From contig DYFV01000022.1 of NCBI GenBank assembly GCA_020725025.1, positions 1 through 64,000 on the forward strand: a stretch of 64,000 bases of DNA, given 5' to 3'. A model generated the notes under the pieces. It searched no databases. It was not told the origin of the DNA and saw nothing but the letters and a program-made list of their open reading frames with translations. The position numbers were made by a program, and so were the translations under genes. Shown one piece after another: positions 12,263 to 19,874 of the stretch. Source of the stretch: Azoarcus sp. GTDB lineage: Bacteria; Pseudomonadota; Gammaproteobacteria; Burkholderiales; Rhodocyclaceae. Position 1 is the first letter of the stretch; the number at the start of each line of letters is the position of its first letter.

Positions 12263-12276
12263 CAGAAATATTTCTG
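12263..12276. promoter_or_regulatory. Perfect 14-base palindrome upstream of the phosphate transporter
   Basis: CAGAAATATTTCTG is a perfect inverted repeat in an A/T-rich patch 38 bases before the transporter's GTG. A weak -10 (TACAGT, 12294-12299) lies downstream, so the palindrome would overlap the -35 position, as an operator often does. It is not a Pho box. The regulator is unknown. Confidence 0.4.
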
Positions 12277-12313
12277 AAACAATATCCGCCTTTTACAGTA
12301 CGGAAGCTCGGGC

Positions 12314-13897
12314 GTGGAGTTACAGCACATCAGTGACATCGAGAAGGCCACCCGCAAGGGAAGCGGGGAGATCCTTCGTCTCGGCATCGGTCTGATCTTC
12401 ATCGTCGGCGTCATGCTTTACGCGGCGATGCGCGGCGAAGGGCAGGGCGGCATGATGCTCATCGCCGCCGCCATGATCGGCGGCTACATGGCGATGAACA
12501 TCGGGGCCAACGACGTCGCCAACAACGTCGGCCCCGCCGTCGGCTCCAAGGCGCTCACTCTCGGCGGGGCGCTGGCCATTGCGGCGATCTTCGAGGCGGC
12601 CGGCGCGATCATCGCCGGCGGCGAAGTGGTCGGCACGATCCGCAGCGGCATCATCGACCCCAGCCAGATCCCCGACACCGACACCTTCGTGTGGCTCATG
12701 ATGGCCGCGCTGCTCGCCGGCGCCCTGTGGCTCAACATCGCGACCGCCGTCGGCGCGCCGGTGTCGACCACCCATTCCATCGTGGGCGCGGTGCTCGGCG
12801 CCGGCGTCGCCGCGAGCGGATTCGGAATCGCCAACTGGGGCACGGTGGGCGCGATCGTCGCGAGCTGGGTCGTTTCCCCGCTGATGGGCGCGCTGATCGC
12901 CGCCTGCTTTCTTTACGTCATCAAGCGGACCATCACCTACCAGCACGACATGGTGGCGGCCGCGACGCGGGCGGTGCCCTATCTGGTGGCGGTCATGGCC
13001 TGGGCCTTCGGCACCTACCTGATGCTCAAGGGCTTCAGCAAGCTGTGGAAGGTCGGTCTGGTTCAGGCGCTTCTGATCGGACTTGCGCTCGCGGCGGTAG
13101 TGCTCGTTGTCGTGCGGCCGCTGGTGGCGCGCGCCTCCGGATCGATCGCCAACTCCAAGCAGAGCGTCAACCGGCTGTTTACCGTCCCGCTGATCTTCGC
13201 CGCGGCCCTGCTCAGTTTCGCGCACGGCTCGAACGACGTGGCAAACGCCGTCGGTCCCCTCGCGGCGATCGTGGACGTGCTCGGCACCGGTGCGGCGCAG
13301 GTTTCGAAGTCGGCGCCGATTCCAACGTGGGTGATGGTGGTCGGCGCGTTCGGTATCTCGATCGGCCTCGCGCTCTACGGACCCAAGGTCATTCGCACGG
13401 TGGGCAGCGAGATCACCGAGCTCGACCAGATGCGCGCCTACTGCATCGCCATGGCGGCGACCATCACCGTGATCGTGGCGAGCCAACTCGGCCTGCCGGT
13501 GAGCTCCACCCACATCGCGGTCGGCGCGGTGTTCGGCGTGGGCTTCCTGCGCGAGTTCCTGAAGAGCAACTATGCACGCATGGTGGCCGACATCAAGGCG
13601 CATCATCCGGAGGGCGACCAGGCGGCCATCGACGCCTTCCTCGCGCGCTTCGCTGCGGCCACGATCGAAGAGAAGGGCAACATGCTCAAGGAGCTCAAGG
13701 CGAAGGCCAAGCAGCAGATGGATCCGGCGCACTTCTCGAAGGTGGAGCGCAAGGGCCTGCGGAAGGTGTATCGCCAGGAACTGGTGAAGCGTTCGCAGCT
13801 GTTGCGCATCGTCGCCGCCTGGGTGATCACCGTGCCGGCCTCCGCGATCATGGCGGCGGCGCTTTTCTTCATGCTGCGCGGGATGATGCTGCAGTGA
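12314..13897 (+). CDS. Inorganic phosphate transporter, PiT family
   Basis: A 527-residue membrane protein with about eleven to twelve helices. The two PiT signature repeats are present: GANDVANNVGPAVGSKA (near residue 62) and GSNDVANAVGPLAAI (near residue 304), along with the paired VSTTHSIVGAV and VSSTHIAVGAV segments. PiT carriers take up phosphate (often as a metal-phosphate complex) with protons or sodium. The start is GTG with a GGAAG site upstream. An extra hydrophilic segment (about residues 420-490, Lys-rich) precedes the last helix. A palindrome lies upstream; no phoU-like gene is adjacent. Confidence 0.93.
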   Translation: MELQHISDIEKATRKGSGEILRLGIGLIFIVGVMLYAAMRGEGQGGMMLIAAAMIGGYMAMNIGANDVANNVGPAVGSKALTLGGALAIAAIFEAAGAIIAGGEVVGTIRSGIIDPSQIPDTDTFVWLMMAALLAGALWLNIATAVGAPVSTTHSIVGAVLGAGVAASGFGIANWGTVGAIVASWVVSPLMGALIAACFLYVIKRTITYQHDMVAAATRAVPYLVAVMAWAFGTYLMLKGFSKLWKVGLVQALLIGLALAAVVLVVVRPLVARASGSIANSKQSVNRLFTVPLIFAAALLSFAHGSNDVANAVGPLAAIVDVLGTGAAQVSKSAPIPTWVMVVGAFGISIGLALYGPKVIRTVGSEITELDQMRAYCIAMAATITVIVASQLGLPVSSTHIAVGAVFGVGFLREFLKSNYARMVADIKAHHPEGDQAAIDAFLARFAAATIEEKGNMLKELKAKAKQQMDPAHFSKVERKGLRKVYRQELVKRSQLLRIVAAWVITVPASAIMAAALFFMLRGMMLQ

Positions 13898-13950
13898 TGA
13901 CGGGCAGGGCGCGTGCGCCCGCGCCCGCGCCTGGCTTATGATGCCCGTCC

Positions 13951-14283
13951 ATGTCCCTGACCGAATTGTTCGCCCTCGTCGTCCTGTGCCTGCTCGCGTG
14001 GTTCTGGCTCGACGGCATCAAGGCACGCGAGATCGGCGTGAAGGCCGCCCGTGCGAGCTGCGCCCGCGAGGGCGTGCAACTGCTCGACGATACGGTGGCG
14101 ATGCGTTCGCTGCGGCTCGCCCGTGACGACGACGGGCGGGTGCGCTTTCGCCGCGTCTACGAGTTCGAATATTCGGCCTCGGGCGACGATCGTCAGGGGG
14201 GGGCGGTGACGCTGCTGGGTCGGGAGGTCGTGATGCTGGAGCTCACGGCGCACCGGCCGCGTCCGCGCTTCACGGTGCATTGA
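13951..14283 (+). CDS. DUF3301 domain protein, membrane anchored
   Basis: A 110-residue protein with one N-terminal helix (LFALVVLCLLAWFWLDGIKAREI) and a cytoplasmic-type region rich in charged residues containing RRVYEFEYSASGDDR and GREVVMLEL, as in DUF3301 proteins of Beta- and Gammaproteobacteria. Function unknown. A -10-like TATGAT lies at 13937-13942, very close to the ATG. It stands alone, followed by a REP-like element. Confidence 0.8.
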   Translation: MSLTELFALVVLCLLAWFWLDGIKAREIGVKAARASCAREGVQLLDDTVAMRSLRLARDDDGRVRFRRVYEFEYSASGDDRQGGAVTLLGREVVMLELTAHRPRPRFTVH

Positions 14284-14342
14284 AGCGCCTCGGGGCGCCA
14301 GGCGGCGATCGTCTCGCCGCCAGTCCTCGCTTCACGGCCGTT

Positions 14343-14374
14343 CCCGGATTCCGCTGAGGCTCCATTCAGGCTAC
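14343..14374 (+). repeat. REP-like element, copy 1
   Basis: A 32-base element starting CCCGGATTCCGCT and ending GGCTAC, an imperfect dyad. Two further copies occur near 17.2 kb. The sequence matches the widespread 'gtagcccggatggag..cggaatccggg' repetitive element known from many Beta- and Gammaproteobacteria. It lies between the 3' ends of the convergent DUF3301 and folE genes, a typical REP position. Confidence 0.75.
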
Positions 14375-14402
14375 GCAGCATCGCCCTCGCTGCCCGAGCG
14401 CT

Positions 14403-15044
14403 TCAGGCCCGCGGCGCGCGATGCACCGCGTCGAGGAACTCCCGCCGCAGGCTCTCGCGGGTCTCCATCTCTCCGGCGAAAGCCTGGGTCACGACCCGCT
14501 CGTCGCCGCGGCGGTCCTCGCCCAGCAGCAGGCAGAGCTGCTCCGCTTCGATGATGCAGGCCGCGCCTCGCGCGTGGCCGTGATGCAGCAGCGCGTCGGC
14601 GATGTCGCGGGTCATCCACTCCTGGTAAGTAAAGCGGTGCCCGATGGCGTCCACCAGCCGCGCGATTCGGCCGAAGCCGTGCAGGCGTCCGCCGGGCAGG
14701 TAGGCGACGTGGGCCACGCCGCGGAAGGGCACGAGATGGTGCGGGCACACGCCATGAACCGCAATGCCGCGGATCACCACGAGGTCGGAGCGCTCGTCGG
14801 CGAAGCCTTCGCCCAGCGCCTCGGCCGGATCCATGTCGTAGCCGCCCAGCAGGCGGCGCTGCCACAGCTCGCGCACCCGGGTGGCGGTGCGGCCGGTATG
14901 CACCGTGTCGGGCGAGACGCCGCAGGCGCGCAGGAGGTCGTTGACGGCCCGCTCGAAGGCCGCGGGATCGAATTCGCCGCTGCGGGCGATCCCGATGCCG
15001 GTTCGGGCGGTGGACGGTGGGGGATGGTCGTGATGGTCGGACAT
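14403..15044 (-). CDS. folE: GTP cyclohydrolase I
   Basis: A 213-residue enzyme that converts GTP to 7,8-dihydroneopterin triphosphate, the first step of folate synthesis. The zinc-site pattern is visible: Cys and His in HGVCPHHLVPFRG and the later Cys in IEAEQLCLLLG. FGRIARLVDAIGHRFTYQE is the usual helical block. The N-terminus is His/Pro-rich (DHHDHPPP) and probably disordered. Divergence from the E. coli enzyme is noticeable, but the ligands are all present. It lies next to a kinase-like gene on the same strand, 61 bases apart. Confidence 0.9.
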   Translation of the reverse strand: MSDHHDHPPPSTARTGIGIARSGEFDPAAFERAVNDLLRACGVSPDTVHTGRTATRVRELWQRRLLGGYDMDPAEALGEGFADERSDLVVIRGIAVHGVCPHHLVPFRGVAHVAYLPGGRLHGFGRIARLVDAIGHRFTYQEWMTRDIADALLHHGHARGAACIIEAEQLCLLLGEDRRGDERVVTQAFAGEMETRESLRREFLDAVHRAPRA

Positions 15045-15105
15045 GGAACGCTGGCAGGACTCGGTGAACGGTCCATGATACGCCCATGCCTCCGGACGGT
15101 CTCGT

Positions 15106-15702
15106 TCAGGCGATGAACACCGGATCCGAGAACACCAGGGTGCCGTCCTTGCGCATCATCAGATTGTTCGCGTTGAGGAAGTCCGGCAGCACCTGGTATT
15201 CCTCGACGAAGTCCGAGAGCGCCTTGAGTGCCGCCTGGACGCCGTCGGGGACGTCGAGCGGATTCAAGGTCATGTGGTAGAGCGCGATGCGGCCCATGTC
15301 GGCGCCTAGCTGGCGCCATTGCTGGCAGGCCGTCCAGTAGCCGTCGACGAGGCGGGCGGCGAGCTCGGCCGCCGGGGAGCCCTCGTCGAGCGGGTAGAGG
15401 CGCTCCATTTCGAGGAGATGGAAGGGATAGCCCGAGCTCGCCCGGCCGATGATGCCGTGGTCGGCGTGGACGATGGGAAAGTGCGGGCCGAGCGGACGGT
15501 CGTCGGCCGTGTGCAGGAAATAGTCGGCCGGCGAGCTCACCACCTTGTACACCCGCTCGCCGTCGCCCTTGTCGAGCACGATGCTGTACTCGCCGCGCGC
15601 GATCTCGGGCCTGCCGTCGAGCAGCGGATGGGACGGCACCGGGTCCGGGAGGACCACGCATTGCCGCCCCAGTTGCGCGCGCGCTTCGGCCAGATCGATC
15701 AC
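15106..15702 (-). CDS. Hypothetical protein with kinase-like C-terminal motifs
   Basis: A 198-residue protein I cannot name. The middle region has EYSIVLDKGDGERVYKVVSS, resembling the beta-hairpin and Lys of a protein kinase N-lobe. The C-terminus has DFLNANNLMMRKDGTLVFSD, similar to a kinase catalytic loop (Asp, four residues, Asn) followed by an SDP in place of DFG. At this size it would be a minimal or degenerate kinase fold. It may be related to uncharacterised kinase-like proteins of phages and Proteobacteria. It lies between fabI and folE on the same strand, 21 bases after fabI in the genome. Confidence 0.5.
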   Translation of the reverse strand: MIDLAEARAQLGRQCVVLPDPVPSHPLLDGRPEIARGEYSIVLDKGDGERVYKVVSSPADYFLHTADDRPLGPHFPIVHADHGIIGRASSGYPFHLLEMERLYPLDEGSPAAELAARLVDGYWTACQQWRQLGADMGRIALYHMTLNPLDVPDGVQAALKALSDFVEEYQVLPDFLNANNLMMRKDGTLVFSDPVFIA

Positions 15703-15723
15703 GGAAGACGTCCGCGGTGGGCG

Positions 15724-16503
15724 TCAGCCCATTACGTTGTAGCCGGCGTCGACGAAGTGCACGCCGCCGGTGATGAGCCGCCCCGCGTCGGAGACGAGGA
15801 AGGCCGTCAGCGCACCGATGTCCTCCGGCGTGACCAGGGCGTGCATCGGGGAGCGCTCCACGGCCGCGGCCATCAGCCCGTCGAAGCCGGCGATGCCGGA
15901 GGCGGCGCGGGTCATGAGGGGGCCGGGGGAGACGGCGTTGACGCGGATGTTCTTGGCGCCGAGCTCGAAGGCCATGTAGCGGGTGGCCGCCTCGAGGGCC
16001 GCCTTGCACAGGCCCATCACGCCGTAGTGGGGGATGACCTTCTCGCTGCCCAGGTAGGTCATGGTCACCAGCGAGCCGCCGCCCGCGCTTTCCATGAGCG
16101 GCTCCACCGCCTTCGCCAGGCGAACGAAGGAGTGGGTGGACACGTCCATGGCGAGGGCGAAGCCGTCCGGCGAGGTGTCCACGACGCGGCCGTGCAGGTC
16201 GTCGCGCTTGGCGAAAGCCATGCTGTGGATGGCGAAGTCGAGCTTGCCGTGGGTGGCGGCGATGCGGTCGACCACCTCGCTCACGGTCTCGGGACGGGTC
16301 ACGTCCATGAGGTAGGCGTCCTTAACGCCGAGGCGGTTGATCACGGGCTCGATGAAGGCGCGCGTCTTGTCGTTCTGGTAGGTGACGACGAGGGTCGCGC
16401 CGGCTTCGGCGCAGGCTTCGGCGACGCCGGTAGAGATGGACTTCTCGTTGGCGATGCCGGTGATGAGACCGACCTTGCCGGTGAGGTTGACGATGGGATT
16501 CAT
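15724..16503 (-). CDS. fabI: Enoyl-ACP reductase (NADH)
   Basis: A 259-residue short-chain dehydrogenase-like enzyme catalysing the last reduction of each fatty acid elongation cycle. The atypical nucleotide-binding loop GLITGIANEKSISTGVA, the catalytic Tyr and Lys spaced by six residues in HYGVMGLCKAALE, and SPGPLMTRAASGI mark FabI rather than FabL/FabV. It is the target of triclosan and isoniazid-like inhibitors in other bacteria. The ATG is preceded by AGGAG. A TATACT -10-like box and an inverted repeat lie upstream. Confidence 0.96.
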   Translation of the reverse strand: MNPIVNLTGKVGLITGIANEKSISTGVAEACAEAGATLVVTYQNDKTRAFIEPVINRLGVKDAYLMDVTRPETVSEVVDRIAATHGKLDFAIHSMAFAKRDDLHGRVVDTSPDGFALAMDVSTHSFVRLAKAVEPLMESAGGGSLVTMTYLGSEKVIPHYGVMGLCKAALEAATRYMAFELGAKNIRVNAVSPGPLMTRAASGIAGFDGLMAAAVERSPMHALVTPEDIGALTAFLVSDAGRLITGGVHFVDAGYNVMG

Positions 16504-16565
16504 GAGGGCTCCTGAAGGGAAAAGCTGCGCTGCCGCATAGGCGACAAGCGATGATCCGGCCTGAA

Positions 16566-16601
16566 AGTATAGGAGAATCAGGGAGTACCGATATTCCGGT
16601 A
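16566..16601 (-). promoter_or_regulatory. Putative fabI promoter with inverted repeat
   Basis: On the leftward strand TATACT (16571-16566) is a good -10 candidate. The dyad TACCGATATTCCGGTA (16586-16601, five-base arms, six-base spacer) is centred about 34 bases upstream of the predicted start, where a -35 would lie; no good -35 hexamer is seen. It could be an operator or activator site for a fatty-acid regulator, but no regulator is known from this window. Confidence 0.35.
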
Positions 16602-16680
16602 ACGGTTAACGCTTGCAGTATATGTCGCAATGCAGCATTCTAGAAGCCGGGCGCGACGCCCGGCCCCCGACGAGCGACAG

Positions 16681-17181
16681 ATGCACCAGACGGTTTTTGT
16701 CTTCATGGATTTCGATGGCGTGACCCACCCCTGGGGCGAGGTGGAGGACTTCCGCTGCCTGCCGCTCATCGAGGCCGTGCTGCGCGATTATCCTGAGACG
16801 AGGGTGGTCATCGCCTCGGACTGGCGCATGCTGTTCTCGCTCGCCAAGCTGGTGAGCCGCTTCTCCGAAGACCTGCGCCCGCGGGTCGCCGGCGCGACGC
16901 CGCACATGCTGCCCAAGCGGGGCTCCGACCTGCACGGGATGCGCGAGCGCGAGGCCTTGCTGTGGCTGTCCCAGCACGTGCCCGATGTCGCCACCGCGGC
17001 CTGGTGCGCGATCGACGACGCACCCGGCAACTGGCTGACCCGTTCCCGGCTGGTGCTCACCGACTTCAAGCGCGGCTTCACCGAGGAAGACGCGGGCGCG
17101 CTGCGGCGCATGCTCGACGGCTTCCGCGAAGGCGTGGCGGTGCCCCTTACCGAGCCGGCTTCACTCATGCGTCGCGCCTAG
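16681..17181 (+). CDS. HAD-family domain protein
   Basis: A 166-residue protein. It starts with FVFMDFDGVTHPWG, the HAD motif I with the nucleophile and acid/base Asp pair; VIASDWR is motif II with Ser; WCAIDDAPGNW is motif IV with two Asp metal ligands. There is no cap domain, so this is a small C0-type HAD, resembling HAD domains of RNA-repair 'Swiss army knife' proteins. Substrate unknown. I chose the ATG at 16681; an earlier one at 16630 adds a basic, unstructured stretch. It is followed by a REP pair. Confidence 0.75.
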   Translation: MHQTVFVFMDFDGVTHPWGEVEDFRCLPLIEAVLRDYPETRVVIASDWRMLFSLAKLVSRFSEDLRPRVAGATPHMLPKRGSDLHGMREREALLWLSQHVPDVATAAWCAIDDAPGNWLTRSRLVLTDFKRGFTEEDAGALRRMLDGFREGVAVPLTEPASLMRRA

Positions 17182-17204
17182 TCCCGGAGCGGCCCCGGGC
17201 CTGA

Positions 17205-17236
17205 CCCGGATTCCGCTGGGGCTCCATCCAGGCTAC
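17205..17236 (+). repeat. REP-like element, copy 2
   Basis: A 32-base element that differs from copy 1 at only a few positions (CCCGGATTCCGCT...GGCTAC). It lies in the 3' gap between the HAD gene and srkA and faces copy 3, 59 bases away, in the opposite orientation. Confidence 0.8.
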
Positions 17237-17295
17237 GCGCCGTCGCGCCTTCGACTCCTCGGGGAATCCGTACGATGCCACGTCGCGCCGTCCCT

Positions 17296-17326
17296 GTAGC
17301 CCGGATGGAGTGCTACGGAATCCGGG
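17296..17326 (-). repeat. REP-like element, copy 3 (inverted)
   Basis: GTAGCCCGGATGGAG followed by CGGAATCCGGG on the plus strand is the reverse complement of copies 1 and 2. With copy 2 it makes a head-to-head pair, like a BIME, between the convergent HAD and srkA genes, which could fold the transcript end into a long hairpin. No RAYT transposase gene is present in the window. Confidence 0.8.
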
Positions 17327-17344
17327 AGCGGCGGCGCGCCCGGA

Positions 17345-18322
17345 TCACGTCGCCCACAGGGGCGGCTCGTCCATCAGCGCAATCTGCTCGCGCAGCTCCA
17401 GCACCCGGTCCTGCCAGTAGCGCTGGGTGTTGAACCAGGGAAAGGCGGCGGGAAAGGCGGGGTCGTCCCAGCGTCGCGCGATCCACGCCGAGTAGTGGAT
17501 GAGGCGCAGGGTCCGCAAGGCCTCCACCAAGTGCAACTCGCGCGGGGAGAACTCGTGGAAGTCCTCGTAGCCGGCCAGCAGGTCTGCGAGCTGGCGGCTC
17601 ATCTCGATGCGATCGCCGGAAAGCAGCATCCACAGATCCTGGACCGCCGGTCCCATCCGGCTGTCGTCGAAGTCCACGAACTGCGGACCGTCGTGCCACA
17701 GCACGTTGCCGCCGTGACAGTCGCCATGCAGGCGCAGATGCGTCACGTCGCCCGCCCGGTCGAAGGCGCGGCGCACGCCGTCCAGCGCCTGGTCCACCGT
17801 GCTGCCCCAGGCCGGGAGCAGGTCCGCGGGGATGAAGTCGTGCTCGAGGAGCCAATCCCGGGAAGCTTCGCCGAAGCTCGCGATGTCCAGCGTCGGGCGC
17901 TCGCGGTAGGGGGCGAGCGCACCCACCGCGTGGATGCGGCCGAGGAAGCGGCCCATCCATTCCAGGGTGTCGGGGTCCGAAAGCTCCGGGGCGCGGCCGC
18001 CTACCCGCGGGAAGACGGCGAAGCGCAGGCCTGCCAACTCGTGCAGGGTGCTGCCGCCGATGGCGAGCGGGGCCACCACCGGGATCTCCCGCTCGGCGAG
18101 CTCGGCGACGAAGGCGTGCTCCTCGGCAATCGCCGCGTCGGACCAGCGGTTCGGTCGGTAGAATTTCACCACGCGCATCGGACCGTCCTCGATTCCGACC
18201 TGATAGACCCGGTTCTCGTAGCTGTTTAGCGCGAGCATCCGGCCGTCGGGTACGAGCCCGACGCTTTCGAGGGCGTCGAGGATCGAGTCGGGCGTAAGAT
18301 CCTGGAAGGGGCGGGCGGTCAT
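17345..18322 (-). CDS. srkA: Stress response serine/threonine kinase SrkA (YihE/RdoA)
   Basis: A 325-residue APH/ChoK-fold kinase, the same size as E. coli SrkA (328). Seen are SYENRVYQVG and MRVVKFYRPNRW (ATP-binding lobe), the catalytic LRLHGDCHGGNVLW and the metal-binding FVDFDDSRMGPAVQDLWML. SrkA counters stress-induced death and has been linked to the Cpx pathway in enterobacteria. I use the ATG at 18322, which gives the family-like MTARPFQDLTPD; the upstream extension lacks similarity. It is divergent from the following hypothetical gene. Confidence 0.92.
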   Translation of the reverse strand: MTARPFQDLTPDSILDALESVGLVPDGRMLALNSYENRVYQVGIEDGPMRVVKFYRPNRWSDAAIAEEHAFVAELAEREIPVVAPLAIGGSTLHELAGLRFAVFPRVGGRAPELSDPDTLEWMGRFLGRIHAVGALAPYRERPTLDIASFGEASRDWLLEHDFIPADLLPAWGSTVDQALDGVRRAFDRAGDVTHLRLHGDCHGGNVLWHDGPQFVDFDDSRMGPAVQDLWMLLSGDRIEMSRQLADLLAGYEDFHEFSPRELHLVEALRTLRLIHYSAWIARRWDDPAFPAAFPWFNTQRYWQDRVLELREQIALMDEPPLWAT

Positions 18323-18475
18323 GGCTTGTCCGGGGCTGGGGCGAGTGGCCCATTCTGTCAGGAATCGGCGATTGCACAAGCAGGTACCGTGCGCCGCAGC
18401 AAAATACCGGGATCCCACGTTTGCCCTGGACCGGTGTGGCGGTCACAATACCGACCTTTATCCGGACGACTGCCG

Positions 18476-19264
18476 ATGACTTCTCCCGGTTCCGCTTCCA
18501 CACCGGTTTCCATTCCGCCCGACGGACTCGCGATGCTCGCCGACGCCTCCGAGCAGAAACAGGCGGCCCGCATCGCGCAGGACACGTTCGCGCGAGTGTT
18601 CCGGCTCACGCTGTCCGAGGACGACTCCGGGCGGGCGCGCGGCGTGGGAGAGCTGGCTTCGGACCTGGGCGACTGGAGCCGGGGCGCGGACGACAGCGAC
18701 GCGCAGGCCCTGCGGCTCGCACTGCTCATGGCCGGGCTCGATCAGTGGGGGCTCGCCTACAGCCAGGCATTCGGCCTGCAGGCCATTCCCGGGCTGTCCG
18801 AGCTCCTCGGCGCGCTGCGCACCGGGCTGGACCCCCAGGCCGAGGCGCGGCTGCAGCGGCAGTTCGCGGCGATCGACGCGGCCGAAGGCAACGCCATCGA
18901 CTTCAAGATCGACGTGCGCCGCGGCATCCATCTCGCCCTGTGGCACGCCATGATCGCGAGCGAGGAGCGCGAGCAGGCCGAGGCCATCCTCGCCCGGCTC
19001 GGCGGCATGCTGCTCGCCCTGATCGAGACCATGCCGGAGCTCGGCTGGCGCCTGGTGGCAGATACCCTCGCGAACATCCAGATCCAGTGCGTCGCTCATG
19101 GGCTGGCGGGCGAGGGCCTGGCGCAGGAGACCAACCAGACCCTGTTCGCGGCCGTTTCCGGCCAACTCGCACCGGACATGCGCGACCGCATCATGGCCCA
19201 TGCGAGCGGTGCGGTGATCGCCTGGCAGCAGGCGAGCCGCAACGCCTCGACCCGGCCCTCCTGA
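18476..19264 (+). CDS. Hypothetical protein
   Basis: A 262-residue protein with no motif I recognise. It is predicted largely alpha-helical, acidic and soluble, with no signal peptide or membrane segment. Helical stretches include ADASEQKQAARIAQDTFARVFR and ALLIETMPELGWRLVADTLA-like segments. It lies 13 bases before yaeQ and probably shares its transcript, with the CNNM gene further down. The ATG at 18476 is the first credible start after a long open upstream frame. Confidence 0.6.
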   Translation: MTSPGSASTPVSIPPDGLAMLADASEQKQAARIAQDTFARVFRLTLSEDDSGRARGVGELASDLGDWSRGADDSDAQALRLALLMAGLDQWGLAYSQAFGLQAIPGLSELLGALRTGLDPQAEARLQRQFAAIDAAEGNAIDFKIDVRRGIHLALWHAMIASEEREQAEAILARLGGMLLALIETMPELGWRLVADTLANIQIQCVAHGLAGEGLAQETNQTLFAAVSGQLAPDMRDRIMAHASGAVIAWQQASRNASTRPS

Positions 19265-19277
19265 GCGGGAGCGGACC

Positions 19278-19823
19278 GTGGCGCTCAAGGCGACGATCTA
19301 CAAGGCCGACCTGGCCATCGCGGATATGGACCGCAACTATTACGCCGACCACTCCCTGACCCTGGCTCGGCATCCGTCGGAGACCGACGAGCGCATGATG
19401 GTGCGGCTGCTCGCCTTCGCGCTCCATGCACAGGAAGGCCTCGGTTTCGGCAAGGGGCTGTGCGTCGACGACGAGCCGGACCTGTGGCGCAAGGATCTCA
19501 CCGGCGCCATCGAGGACTGGATCGACGTCGGCCAGCCTGACGAGAAATGGATCCGCAAGGCCTGCGCGCGCGCGGAGCGGGTGGTGGTGCTGAGCTACGG
19601 GCGGGCGGCCGACGTGTGGTGGAACGGCATCCGCGACAAGCTGGTGCGCCTGCCCAATCTGACCGTGCTGAATCTGCCCGCCGACACCGCCGAGGCGCTC
19701 ACGACGCTCACCGAGCGCACCATGCGGCTGCAGTGCACCATCCAGGACGGGCAGGTGTGGATGACGAACGGCCGCGACACGGTGCTGGCGGAGCCGGTGA
19801 GGCTTCTTCCGACGAACCGGTAG
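19278..19823 (+). CDS. yaeQ: YaeQ family protein
   Basis: A 181-residue protein matching YaeQ across its length: MALKATIYKADLAIADMDRN at the start, HPSETDERMMVRLLAFALHA, and VGQPDEKWIRKACARAERVVVL. YaeQ has a PD-(D/E)xK nuclease-like fold by published structure, but its cellular role is unclear; it suppressed haemolysin-linked phenotypes in E. coli. It starts with GTG behind a GGAGCGGA site. It is flanked by a hypothetical gene and a CNNM transporter on the same strand. Confidence 0.93.
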   Translation: MALKATIYKADLAIADMDRNYYADHSLTLARHPSETDERMMVRLLAFALHAQEGLGFGKGLCVDDEPDLWRKDLTGAIEDWIDVGQPDEKWIRKACARAERVVVLSYGRAADVWWNGIRDKLVRLPNLTVLNLPADTAEALTTLTERTMRLQCTIQDGQVWMTNGRDTVLAEPVRLLPTNR

Positions 19824-19836
19824 AATATGCCGATCG

Positions 19837-19855
19837 CGGGGCGCTCGGCGCCCCG
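19837..19855 (+). other. Strong hairpin in the leader of the CNNM transporter gene
   Basis: GGGGCGC and GCGCCCC form a 7-base perfect stem (8 with the flanking C-G pair) around a three-base loop, 20 bases before the GTG at 19875. There is no T-run. Its place just after yaeQ and before the ribosome site could dampen read-through or translation of the transporter. Confidence 0.4.
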
Positions 19856-19874
19856 TCGTGTCGGAGCCGGCATC

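Noticed and set aside
19827-19874. N-terminal extension of the CNNM transporter from an ATG at 19827
   Set aside because: The extension covers a strong hairpin and basic residues unlike the family; the GTG at 19875 has a ribosome site and starts at the first helix.
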